From Microcella alkalica (GTDB lineage: Bacteria; Actinomycetota; Actinomycetes; Actinomycetales; Microbacteriaceae), in contig NZ_JABUKC010000004.1 of NCBI RefSeq assembly GCF_014595885.1, positions 163,897 through 227,896 on the forward strand: 64,000 nt of DNA. Direction: 5' to 3'. The notes below the pieces were generated by a model. The model saw only the letters and a program-made list of their open reading frames with translations, made no database searches and had not been told where the DNA came from. Of the stretch, positions 20,412 to 28,031 are shown one piece after another. Numbering within the stretch: position 1 is the first letter of the stretch; every line of letters begins with the position of its first letter. The position numbers and the translations under genes are program-made.

Positions 20412-21829
20412 CGGCTGCCCACGTGCCGCAGCGTGTCGAGGAAGCTCTGCGACCAGCGCGCGACGTCGTTCTCGCGCACGCGGCGACGCAGGGCGCGCAT
20501 GCGGGTCGAGCGCTCGCGCTTGGGCATCGCGATGGCCCTGAGCATGGCCTCCTTGAGGCCCTCGATGTCGTGCGGATTCACCAGCAGCGCGTTCTTGAGC
20601 TCGTCGGCGGCGCCGGCGAACTCGCTGAGGATGAGCACGCCGTCCTCGTCGTGGCGGCAGGCGACGTACTCCTTCGCCACGAGGTTCATGCCGTCGCGCA
20701 GAGCCGTGACGAGCATGACGTCGGCGGCGAGGTACAGCGCCACCATCTCCTCGCGCGGGTAGCCGTGGTGCAGGTACGAGATCGCCGGATGGCTGATCGT
20801 CGAGTAGTCGCCGTTGAGGCGGCCGACCGTGAGCTCGATCTCGTCGCGCAGCTGCATGTACGCCTCGACGCGCTCGCGGCTCGGGCTCGCGACCTGCACG
20901 AGGGCGACCTCGCCCGTGCGGGCCGAGCCGTCGCGCAGCAGCTCGCCGAAAGCCTTCAGCCGGTGGCCGATGCCCTTCGTGTAGTCGAGCCGGTCGACGC
21001 CGAGCATGATCGTGCCGGGGTCGCCGAGGTCGTGCCGGATCTGCGCGGCGCGCGCGATGACCTCCGGCCGCCGCGCGATCTCCTCGAAGCTCTCGACGTC
21101 GATCGAGATCGGGAAGGCCTTGGCGATGACGGTGCGGTGGCCGCCCTGCCCGTCGGGCACGCGCACCTCGGGGCTGCGCATCCCGTACCCGAACAGGCGG
21201 CGCACGGCACTGAAGAAGTTGGCGGCGTCGGAGGCGCGCTGGAAGCCGATGACGTCGGCCCCGAGCAGCCCCTCGACGATCGCGCGGCGCCACGGCAGCT
21301 GCGAGAAGATGCCGTACGGCGGAAACGGGATGTGGTTGAAGAACCCGATCGTGAGGTCGGGGCGCAGTGCGCGCAGCATGCTCGGCACGAGCTGCAGCTG
21401 GTAGTCCTGCACCCACACCGTCGCGTTCGGCGCCGCCGCCTCGGCGCTCGCGCGCGCGAAGCGCTCGTTGACCGCGCGGTACGACTCCCACCACTCGCGG
21501 TGGTAGGCCGGCGGCGAGATGACGTCGTGGTAGAGCGGCCAGAGCGTGTCGTTGCTGAAGCCCTCGTAGTAGCGCTCGACCTCGCCGGCGGAGAGGGCCA
21601 CGGGCACGAGGTGCATGTCGTCGGCCTCGAAGGGCTCGACCTCGACGTCGGCCTTGCCGGGCCAGCCCACCCAGGCGCCGTCGGCGGCGCGCATGACCGG
21701 CTCCAGCGCCGTCACGAGGCCGCCGGGCGAGCGCTGCCAGCGAGCCGATCCGTCGGGGTCGATCACCCGGTCGACGGGGAGGCGGTTCGAGACCACCACG
21801 AAGTCGAAGCGGCCGGTGCTGGGGCTCAT
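20408..21829 (-). CDS. otsA: Trehalose-6-phosphate synthase
   Basis: GT20 glycosyltransferase joining a nucleotide-activated glucose to glucose 6-phosphate. 473 residues. Visible are VVVSNRLPVDR at the N-terminus, WVQDYQLQLVPSMLRALRPD, the R/K pair region GVDRLDYTKGIGHRLKAF and ALRDGMNLVAKEYVACR. The start ATG 21829 is chosen; GTG at 21835 (two codons earlier) is equally open. Operon with otsB; -10 TACGGT upstream. Trehalose serves as compatible solute and stress protectant. Confidence 0.96.
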   Translation of the reverse strand: MSPSTGRFDFVVVSNRLPVDRVIDPDGSARWQRSPGGLVTALEPVMRAADGAWVGWPGKADVEVEPFEADDMHLVPVALSAGEVERYYEGFSNDTLWPLYHDVISPPAYHREWWESYRAVNERFARASAEAAAPNATVWVQDYQLQLVPSMLRALRPDLTIGFFNHIPFPPYGIFSQLPWRRAIVEGLLGADVIGFQRASDAANFFSAVRRLFGYGMRSPEVRVPDGQGGHRTVIAKAFPISIDVESFEEIARRPEVIARAAQIRHDLGDPGTIMLGVDRLDYTKGIGHRLKAFGELLRDGSARTGEVALVQVASPSRERVEAYMQLRDEIELTVGRLNGDYSTISHPAISYLHHGYPREEMVALYLAADVMLVTALRDGMNLVAKEYVACRHDEDGVLILSEFAGAADELKNALLVNPHDIEGLKEAMLRAIAMPKRERSTRMRALRRRVRENDVARWSQSFLDTLRHVGSR

Positions 21830-21893
21830 GTTCACTCTCTTCTCGTCCGCGCGTCCGTACGGCGTCGGCCCCGTGGGGCCCCGCCGGTCGGCC

Positions 21894-21899
21894 ACCGTA
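21894..21899 (-). promoter_or_regulatory. Candidate -10 box (TACGGT) for otsAB
   Basis: TACGGT on the minus strand, about 65 bases before the otsA ATG; matches TAnnnT. No clear -35. Confidence 0.35.
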
Positions 21900-21959
21900 T
21901 CAGCCGAGACTCATCGTTCTCTCAGACATCCACCGCTCGGGCGCGCCCGAAGGGCCGCC

Positions 21960-21965
21960 TAGGCT
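21960..21965 (+). promoter_or_regulatory. Leaderless-type -10 box (TAGGCT)
   Basis: TAGGCT followed by six bases and the GTG start at 21972; no ribosome site is present, consistent with a leaderless message. Confidence 0.5.
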
Positions 21966-21971
21966 GGCCGC

Positions 21972-22775
21972 GTGATCCGAGTCGGCATGGGCACCACGAG
22001 CGTGCTCCCCCGCCGGCTCGAGCCCGCGTTCCGGCTCGCGCGCGAGGCCGGCTTCGACGGCGTCGAGGTGATGATCACGAGCGACCCGGCCACGCAGAGG
22101 GCTCGCGCGATCGCGGCGCTGTCGGCGCGGTACGGGATGCCCGTGCTGAGCATCCACGCCCCCGTCCTGCTCTTCAGCACCCTCGTCTTCGGGCGCGACC
22201 CGCGCACGAAGCTGCAGCGCGCCGCCGCCCTCGCCGCCGAGCTGGGAGCCGCCACGGTCGTCGCCCACCCGCCCTGGCGCTGGCAGCGCCGGTGGGCCGC
22301 GCGCTTCGAGGAGGCCGTGAGCGAGATCGCGGCGAGCTCGGGCGTCGTGGTCGCGGTCGAGAACATGTTCCCGGTGGCGGCGGGCGGGCGCACGCGCGAG
22401 GCGTTCGCGCCGCACTGGGACCCCGGCGAGCTCACCATCGACCGGCTCGTGCTCGACGTCTCGCACGCGACGATGGCCGGCCGCTCGGCCCTCGAGCTCG
22501 CCCGCGGGTGGGGTGAGCGCCTGCACCACGTGCACCTGTGCGACGCCGCCGCGCCGGGCGCCGGGCGGCTCGTCGACGCGCACCTCGTGCCGGGGCGCGG
22601 CGGGCAGCCGGTCGCCGAGCTGCTGCGGCATCTTGCCGTGTCGGGCTTCGCGGGCGACGTCGTCGCCGAGCTCAACACGCGGCACTGCGGCCGCGACGAC
22701 GGCGCCCGGCTGGCGGAGCTTTGCGAGACCGTCGCGTTCGCGCGCGAGCACCTGGGCCCGAGCGCGCTGCGCTGA
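21972..22775 (+). CDS. Sugar phosphate isomerase/epimerase family (AP endonuclease 2 TIM barrel)
   Basis: 267 residues. An eight-stranded barrel pattern with likely metal ligands: His in SIHAPV, Glu in VVVAVENMFP, His in LDVSHATMAG, HHVHLCD, and Glu in DVVAELNTR. The family includes xylose-isomerase-like epimerases and dehydratases; the substrate cannot be deduced. It is a lone gene 21 bases from the convergent FCD regulator, so it is probably not part of that catabolic island. Starts with GTG without a Shine-Dalgarno. Confidence 0.75.
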   Translation: MIRVGMGTTSVLPRRLEPAFRLAREAGFDGVEVMITSDPATQRARAIAALSARYGMPVLSIHAPVLLFSTLVFGRDPRTKLQRAAALAAELGAATVVAHPPWRWQRRWAARFEEAVSEIAASSGVVVAVENMFPVAAGGRTREAFAPHWDPGELTIDRLVLDVSHATMAGRSALELARGWGERLHHVHLCDAAAPGAGRLVDAHLVPGRGGQPVAELLRHLAVSGFAGDVVAELNTRHCGRDDGARLAELCETVAFAREHLGPSALR

Positions 22776-22796
22776 CGGGCGCCGTGACGTCCGCGG

Positions 22797-23528
22797 CTAG
22801 GCGAGGAACCCGCGCAGCAGCGACGCCGTGCCCTCCAGGTGCTCGGCCATCGCCGCGCCCGCCCCGTCGGCGTCGCCCGTGAGCACCGCCCAGACGATGC
22901 GCTCGTGCTGCTCGTTCGAGTGCGCGATGTTGGGCGGCAGCAGCGGGATGCGGTCGAGCAGCGCGTTGACGCGCATCCGGTTGTCGGCGATGAGCGTCAC
23001 GAGCGTCGGGCTGCCCGAGAGCTCCGCGAAGGTCAGGTGCAGGCGCGAGTCGAGGCGGCGATACTCGGCCCCCTCGGCGCCGGCCACCTCCCGCATGCGG
23101 GTCGCCAGATCGTCGCGCTGCGCGGCCGTCAGGGGCGTGGATGCCGCTGCCCTCGCCGCGCCGACCTCGAGCACCTCGCGCACGAGCAGGGCATCCCGCA
23201 CCTCGTCGGCCGACACGCGCTCGCCCGGCCCCTCCTCGGGGTGCGGAAGCGGCTCGCGCACGAACGTGCCGCCGTAGCGCCCTCGCCGCGACTCGACGTA
23301 GCCGGCCTCGGCGAGCGCCTTGATCGCCTCGCGCACGGTGTCGCGGCTGACCTCGAGCCGCGCCGCGAGCTCGCGCTCGGGGGCGAGGGCCTCCCCCGGC
23401 GCGACGATGCCGAGCCTGATGAGCTGCAGCAGCCGCGCCAGGGTCTCCTCGAAGGCGTTGCCGCCCCGCACCGGTCGACTGAACGCCTCGAGCGCGAGGC
23501 CCTCCGGCGGCGGGGCGGTGTCGGGCAT
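22797..23528 (-). CDS. FadR-type (FCD) GntR-family transcriptional regulator
   Basis: 243 residues. An N-terminal winged helix (about 25-95) with PERELAARLEVSRDTVREAI and a Tyr-Val-Glu-Ser wing, then an all-helical FCD effector domain (about 105-235) with the metal-ligand pattern RRLDSRLHLTFAELSGSP and a late HERIVWAVLTGD...AMAEHL. Last gene of the puuA-like operon (10 bases after the SDR stop), so it is expected to sense a pathway intermediate and control the operon and the divergent permease. Confidence 0.85.
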   Translation of the reverse strand: MPDTAPPPEGLALEAFSRPVRGGNAFEETLARLLQLIRLGIVAPGEALAPERELAARLEVSRDTVREAIKALAEAGYVESRRGRYGGTFVREPLPHPEEGPGERVSADEVRDALLVREVLEVGAARAAASTPLTAAQRDDLATRMREVAGAEGAEYRRLDSRLHLTFAELSGSPTLVTLIADNRMRVNALLDRIPLLPPNIAHSNEQHERIVWAVLTGDADGAGAAMAEHLEGTASLLRGFLA

Positions 23529-23538
23529 GGTCGTGCCG

Positions 23539-24327
23539 CTAGAGCGGGGTGACGTAGGCGGCGCTGATGCCGCCGTCGACGAGGAAGGTCGAGCCCGTGA
23601 TGAACGAGGCGTCGTCGCTTGCGAGGAAGGCGACGGCCGCGGCGAGCTCCTCGGCCTCGGCGAAGCGGCCCTTCGGGATGTGCACGAGGCGGCGCTGGGC
23701 GCGCTCCGGATCTTTCGCGAAGAGCTCCTGCAGCAGCGGGGTGTTCACGGGGCCGGGGCAGAGCGCATTGACGCGGATGCCCTGACGCGCGAACTGCACG
23801 CCGAGCTCGCGCGTCATCGCGAGGACGCCGCCCTTCGAGGCGGTGTACGAGATCTGGCTCGTCGCGCTGCCCATGACGGCGACGAACGAGGCCGTGTTGA
23901 TGATCGACCCCGACTGCTGGGCGACCATGTGGCGCAGGGCCGCGCGCGAGCAGAGGTACACGCTCTTGAGGTTGACGTCCTGCACCTTCTCCCAGGCCGG
24001 CAGCTCGGTCGTCTCGATCGAGTCGTCGTCGGGCGGCGAGATGCCCGCGTTGTTGAACGCGATGTCGAGCGAGCCGTAGGTCGCCTGCGCGGTGTCGAAG
24101 AGGTGGTTCACCTGCGCCTCGTCGGTGACGTCGACCTGCACGAACAGGCCGCCCACCTCGGCCGCGGCGGCCTCGCCCGCCTCCGGGTTCATGTCGCCGA
24201 TGACGACGCGCGCGCCCTCCGCGGCGAAGCGCTTCGCGGTCGCGAAGCCGATGCCGCTCGCGCCGCCGGTGATCACGGCGACCTTGCCCTTGAGTCGCTG
24301 CGTGAGGTCGATGGGGGTGATGCTCAT
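23539..24327 (-). CDS. Short-chain dehydrogenase/reductase (candidate amino-alcohol-adduct dehydrogenase)
   Basis: 262 residues, classical SDR. Cofactor motif TGGASGIG (20-27), Asp45 after strand 2 (favouring NAD+), NNAGI, and the catalytic Ser147/Tyr161/Lys165 in YTASKGG. The C-terminus has the family GSTFLVDGGI. AGGAG 11 bases upstream sets the start. Between an aldehyde dehydrogenase and the regulator, it is the only oxidase-like enzyme for the first oxidation in this operon; I infer an alcohol to aldehyde step. The family alone does not fix the substrate. Confidence 0.85.
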   Translation of the reverse strand: MSITPIDLTQRLKGKVAVITGGASGIGFATAKRFAAEGARVVIGDMNPEAGEAAAAEVGGLFVQVDVTDEAQVNHLFDTAQATYGSLDIAFNNAGISPPDDDSIETTELPAWEKVQDVNLKSVYLCSRAALRHMVAQQSGSIINTASFVAVMGSATSQISYTASKGGVLAMTRELGVQFARQGIRVNALCPGPVNTPLLQELFAKDPERAQRRLVHIPKGRFAEAEELAAAVAFLASDDASFITGSTFLVDGGISAAYVTPL

Positions 24328-24343
24328 GGGACGGGCTCCTGTC

Positions 24344-25702
24344 TTAGGCGTGGGAGAAGAACACGTTCTTGGTCTCGGTGAACGCGAGCGGAGCATCCGG
24401 CCCCAGCTCTCGCCCGAGACCGGACTGCTTGAACCCGCCGAAGGGGGTCGCGTACCGCACCGAGGAGTGCGAGTTGACGCTCAGAGCGCCCGTCTCGACG
24501 CCGCGCGCGACGCGCAGCGCGCGGCCGAGGTCGCGCGTGAAGATCGAGCCGGAGAGCCCGAAGATCGAGTCGTTGGCGAGCGCGATCGCGTCGGCCTCGT
24601 CGTCGAAGGGCAACACCGAGACGACGGGGCCGAAGATCTCCTCCGTCGCGACGCGGTCGCCGCGGTTCGGCAGCAGCACGGTCGGGGCCATCCAGAAGCC
24701 GGGGCCCTCGGGCGCCGAGCCCGTGAACGCGACCGGCACGTCGTCGTCGAGGAAGGCCGCGACGTTCTCGCGGTGCCCGCGCGAGACGAGCGGCCCCATC
24801 TCGGTGGCCTCGTCGTTCGGGTCGCCGACGCGGAAACCCCGGACCGCCGGCTCGAGCAGCTCGAGGAACCGGTCGAGCACGGTGCGCTGCACGAGCAGGC
24901 GCGAGCGGGCGCAGCAGTCCTGCCCGGCGTTGTCGAACACCGAACCGGGCGCCGAGGATGCTGCTGCCTCGAGGTCGGCGTCGGCGAAGACGATGTTCGC
25001 GCTCTTGCCGCCGAGCTCGAGCGTCACGGGCTTCACCTGCGCCGCGCATCCGGCCATGACGTGCTTGCCGACCTCGGTGGATCCGGTGAAGACGACCTTG
25101 CGTACGAGCGGGTGCGTGACGAAGCGGTCGCCGACGACCGAGCCGCGACCCGGCAGCACCTGCAGCAGGTGCTCGGGCAGGCCCGACTCGAGCGCGAGCT
25201 CGCCGAGCCGAATCGCGGTGAGCGGGGTCCAGTCAGCGGGCTTCAGCAGCACCGCGTTGCCCGCGGCGAGCGCCGGCGCGAAGCCCCAGCCGGCGATCGG
25301 CATGGGGAAGTTCCAGGGCACGATGACGCCGACGACGCCGAGGGGCTCGTGGAAGGTGACGTCGATGCCGCCCGCGACGGGGATCTGCTGGCCGATGAGG
25401 CGCTCGGGCGCGCCGCTGTAGTAGTCGAGCACGTCGCGCACGTTGCCCGCCTCCCAGCGGGCGGCGCCGATCGGGTGGCCCGAGTTGCGCACCTCGAGCT
25501 GCGCGAGCTCGTCGATGTGCGCGTCGACCGTGGCGGCGAAGCGGCGCAGCGCGCGCGCGCGGTCGACCGGCGCGAGCGCCGCCCAGGCGCGCTGCGCGAC
25601 GACGGCGCGCTCGACGGCGGCGTCGACCTCCTCGAGGGTCGTGTGCCGCACCGTGCCGATGACCGACTCGTCGGCCGGATTGACGAGCGTCGTCTCGCTC
25701 AC
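24344..25702 (-). CDS. NAD(P)+-dependent aldehyde dehydrogenase (PuuC-like)
   Basis: 452 residues, somewhat short for the ALDH superfamily. PWNFPMPIAGWGFAPALAAG, catalytic Glu229 in LELGGKSANIVF, catalytic Cys263 in NAGQDC and the C-terminal PFGGFKQSGLGRELG are intact. The GTG start at 25700-25702 shares GTGA with the stop of the gamma-glutamyl hydrolase gene. Position suggests it oxidises a gamma-glutamylated aminoaldehyde to the acid before hydrolysis. Annotation as PuuC is by context, not by substrate-specific residues. Confidence 0.88.
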   Translation of the reverse strand: MSETTLVNPADESVIGTVRHTTLEEVDAAVERAVVAQRAWAALAPVDRARALRRFAATVDAHIDELAQLEVRNSGHPIGAARWEAGNVRDVLDYYSGAPERLIGQQIPVAGGIDVTFHEPLGVVGVIVPWNFPMPIAGWGFAPALAAGNAVLLKPADWTPLTAIRLGELALESGLPEHLLQVLPGRGSVVGDRFVTHPLVRKVVFTGSTEVGKHVMAGCAAQVKPVTLELGGKSANIVFADADLEAAASSAPGSVFDNAGQDCCARSRLLVQRTVLDRFLELLEPAVRGFRVGDPNDEATEMGPLVSRGHRENVAAFLDDDVPVAFTGSAPEGPGFWMAPTVLLPNRGDRVATEEIFGPVVSVLPFDDEADAIALANDSIFGLSGSIFTRDLGRALRVARGVETGALSVNSHSSVRYATPFGGFKQSGLGRELGPDAPLAFTETKNVFFSHA

Positions 25703-26457
25703 GCGCGCACCTGCCGGCTCTCGGCGTAGTCGGCGGCGGCCTCGACGAGCGCCTCGAACAGCCGCAGGTCCTCCGGCGAGACCTCCGGGTGCCACTGCAC
25801 GGCGAGCCCGAAGGTCGCGCCGTCGATGTCGACGGCCTGGATGACGCCGTCGTCGCCGCGAGCGCTGACGGTGAGGCCCGCGCCGACCTGGTCGATCGCC
25901 TGGTGGTGGTAGCTCTGCACCGTGAGATGCTCGCCGACGAGCTCGGCGAGGCGGGTGCCGGGCACCGTGAGCGCGGGGTTGGGCGAGAACACCCCGCCGC
26001 CGGCGTTGTAGCGCTCGCTGCCGATGACCTCGGGCAGGTGCTGGATCAGGGTGCCGCCGCGCAGCACGTTGAGCACCTGCATGCCGCGGCAGATGCCGAA
26101 GAAGGGGATGTCGCGGTCGAGCGCGCGCTCCAGGAGCGCGAACTCCAGGTCGTCGCGATCGCGTCGCGGCGCATCGTTCGTCGGGTGCGGGGCCTGCCCG
26201 TACCGGCTCGCCTCGACATCCTTGCCGCCCGTGACGATGAGGCCGTCGAGGCGGTCGAGGATGCAGTCGGCGACGCCCTCGCCCATCGGCTGGGGAGGCA
26301 GCAGCACGACGGTGCCGCCGGCGCGCGTGACCGCCTCGAAGTAGACCTTCGGCAGGAACGCGGCGGGCACGTCCCACACCCCGCTCTGCGCCTGCTCGAG
26401 GTACGTGGTCAGCCCGATGACGGGTCGAGGGCGACGGTCAGAATCGTTCGAAGCCAC
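25699..26457 (-). CDS. puuD: Gamma-glutamyl-amide hydrolase, class I glutamine amidotransferase fold (PuuD-like)
   Basis: 252 residues. Catalytic triad visible: Cys123 in FFGICRGMQVLN, His223 and Glu225 in VQWHPEVSPED. The GGKDVEASRYG segment and the overall length match gamma-glutamyl-gamma-aminobutyrate hydrolases (peptidase C26), which release glutamate from gamma-glutamyl intermediates. Its start overlaps the 3' end of the ligase gene by 20 bases and its stop overlaps the aldehyde dehydrogenase start, a tight coupling that supports one pathway. Confidence 0.88.
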   Translation of the reverse strand: MASNDSDRRPRPVIGLTTYLEQAQSGVWDVPAAFLPKVYFEAVTRAGGTVVLLPPQPMGEGVADCILDRLDGLIVTGGKDVEASRYGQAPHPTNDAPRRDRDDLEFALLERALDRDIPFFGICRGMQVLNVLRGGTLIQHLPEVIGSERYNAGGGVFSPNPALTVPGTRLAELVGEHLTVQSYHHQAIDQVGAGLTVSARGDDGVIQAVDIDGATFGLAVQWHPEVSPEDLRLFEALVEAAADYAESRQVRA

Positions 26458-27817
26458 GGAAGCGCTCCCAGTCGGTGACGGCCGCGTCGTAGGCCTGCTG
26501 CTCGACGCGCGCCATGTTCAGGTAGTGGTCGACGACATCCTGCCCGAACGCCTCGCGGGCGATCTGCGAGCCTGCGAACAGCTCGGCGGCGTCGCGCAGG
26601 GTGCTCGGCACGCGCGGCTTGTCGCTGCCGTAGGCGTTGCCGGCGAAGGCCTCCTCGAGGGTGAGCTGCTGCTCGATGCCGTGCAGGCCCGCGGCGATGA
26701 TCGCGGCCGTCGCGAGGTACTGGTTGACATCGCCGCCGGGCACCCGGTTCTCGATGCGCAGGCTGTGGCCGTGGCCGACGACGCGCAGGGCGCACGTGCG
26801 GTTGTCGAAGCCCCACGCGATCGCGGTCGGAGCGAAGCTGCCCTCGACGTAGCGCTTGTACGAGTTGATGGCGGGCGCGAAGAACAGCGTGAGCTCGCGC
26901 ATCGCGGCGAGCTGCCCGGCGAGCCAGTGCTCCATGAGCGGCGAGAAGCCGTGCGGGCCGTCGCCGGCCATGACCGGCGAGCCGTCGAGCCCGCGCACGC
27001 TGAGGTGGATGTGGCAGCTGTTGCCCTCGCGCTCGTTGAACTTCGCCATGAAGGTCAGCGACTTGCCGTGCCGGTCGGCGATCTCCTTCGCGCCGTTCTT
27101 GTAGATCGAGTGGTTGTCGCACGTGGCGAGCGCGTGGGCGTAGCGGAAGGCGATCTCCTGCTGGCCGAGGTTGCACTCGCCCTTGACGCCCTCGCAGTAC
27201 ATGCCAGCGCCGTCCATGCTCACGCGGATGTCGCGCAGCAGCGGCTCCATGCGGGTCGACGCCATGAGCGCGTAGTCGATGTTGTAGTCGCTCGCCGGGG
27301 TGAGGTCGCGGTAGCCCTTGCGCCAGGCCTCGCGGTAGCCGTCGTCGAAGACGATGAACTCCAGCTCGGTGCCGACGTAGGGCACGAGGCCGCGCTCGGC
27401 GAGGCGGTCGATCTGGCGGCGCAGGATCGCGCGCGGGCTCGGCGCGACCGGCTCGCCGTCGTGGTTCTCGAGGTCGGCGATGACCATCGCGGTGCCGGGC
27501 AGCCAGGGGGCGAGGCGCAGCGTGCCGAGATCGGGGCGCATGACCATGTCGCCGTAGCCGCGCTCCCAGCTGGAGATCGCGTATCCGCCGACCGTGTTCA
27601 TCTCGACGTCGACGGCGAGCAGGTAGTTGCAGCACTCGGCGCCGTGCGCGCCGACCTCCTCCAGGAACAGCCGCGCCGAGACCCGTTTGCCGACGAGGCG
27701 CCCCTGCATGTCGGTGAAGGCGACGATGACGGTGTCGATCTCGCCCGAGCGGATGCGCTGCTCGAGTTCGCCCATCGTGAGGTTGCCCGATCGCACGTCG
27801 GGGGGTGATGCCGCCAT
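26438..27817 (-). CDS. Glutamine-synthetase-like gamma-glutamyl amine ligase (PuuA / GlnA3-GlnA4 type)
   Basis: 459 residues. Glutamine synthetase fold: beta-grasp N-terminus with FTDMQGRLVGKRV, Glu residues in YVGTELEFIVFDD, the ATP-site FMAKFNEREGNSCHIHLS and GFDNRTCALRV...RIENRVPGGDVNQYLATAA. It lacks the adenylylation-loop context of true GlnA and belongs to the group that ligates glutamate to amines: PuuA (putrescine), GlnA3 (polyamines), GlnA4 (ethanolamine). First gene of its operon, AAGGAG before the ATG, palindromes upstream. The neighbouring permease and SDR favour an amino alcohol, but this is inference. Confidence 0.85.
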   Translation of the reverse strand: MAASPPDVRSGNLTMGELEQRIRSGEIDTVIVAFTDMQGRLVGKRVSARLFLEEVGAHGAECCNYLLAVDVEMNTVGGYAISSWERGYGDMVMRPDLGTLRLAPWLPGTAMVIADLENHDGEPVAPSPRAILRRQIDRLAERGLVPYVGTELEFIVFDDGYREAWRKGYRDLTPASDYNIDYALMASTRMEPLLRDIRVSMDGAGMYCEGVKGECNLGQQEIAFRYAHALATCDNHSIYKNGAKEIADRHGKSLTFMAKFNEREGNSCHIHLSVRGLDGSPVMAGDGPHGFSPLMEHWLAGQLAAMRELTLFFAPAINSYKRYVEGSFAPTAIAWGFDNRTCALRVVGHGHSLRIENRVPGGDVNQYLATAAIIAAGLHGIEQQLTLEEAFAGNAYGSDKPRVPSTLRDAAELFAGSQIAREAFGQDVVDHYLNMARVEQQAYDAAVTDWERFRGFERF

Positions 27818-27839
27818 CGCTCGTCTCCTTCGACCGCCG

Positions 27840-27851
27840 TGGTTTCGACCA
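27840..27851. promoter_or_regulatory. Candidate FadR-type operator TGGT-N4-ACCA upstream of the ligase gene
   Basis: TGGTTTCGACCA lies 22 bases before the ligase start and next to a -10-like TAGTAA on the minus strand (27853-27858). FCD/FadR regulators often use TGGT-N3-ACCA; the spacer here is four, so this is a near match. Confidence 0.4.
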
Positions 27852-27906
27852 TTACTAGCACAGCGGCCAGCACCGGCGCGCCCGTTCTCGGGGTGTCGAG
27901 GCCCTC

Positions 27907-27929
27907 AATGGTGGACACAGGCCACCTTT
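27907..27929. promoter_or_regulatory. Inverted repeat in the divergent promoter region
   Basis: AATGGTGG and CCACCTTT pair at seven of eight positions around a seven-base centre. It is placed between the ligase operon and the permease, so it may be a second regulator site or another protein's operator. Confidence 0.35.
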
Positions 27930-28031
27930 GGGGGCATGCTTCCCTCCAAGCGCAACGAGGCGCCCTGCCATCGAGCGCGCACCACCCCCTGTCCACCCCG
28001 GACTCGATGTCCATCCCCCCAGGAGGAATGC

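Noticed and set aside
20423..22516. A 697-codon open frame on the plus strand
   Set aside because: Runs antisense to otsA and then in the wrong frame through the TIM-barrel gene, with a composition change in the middle; not a protein.
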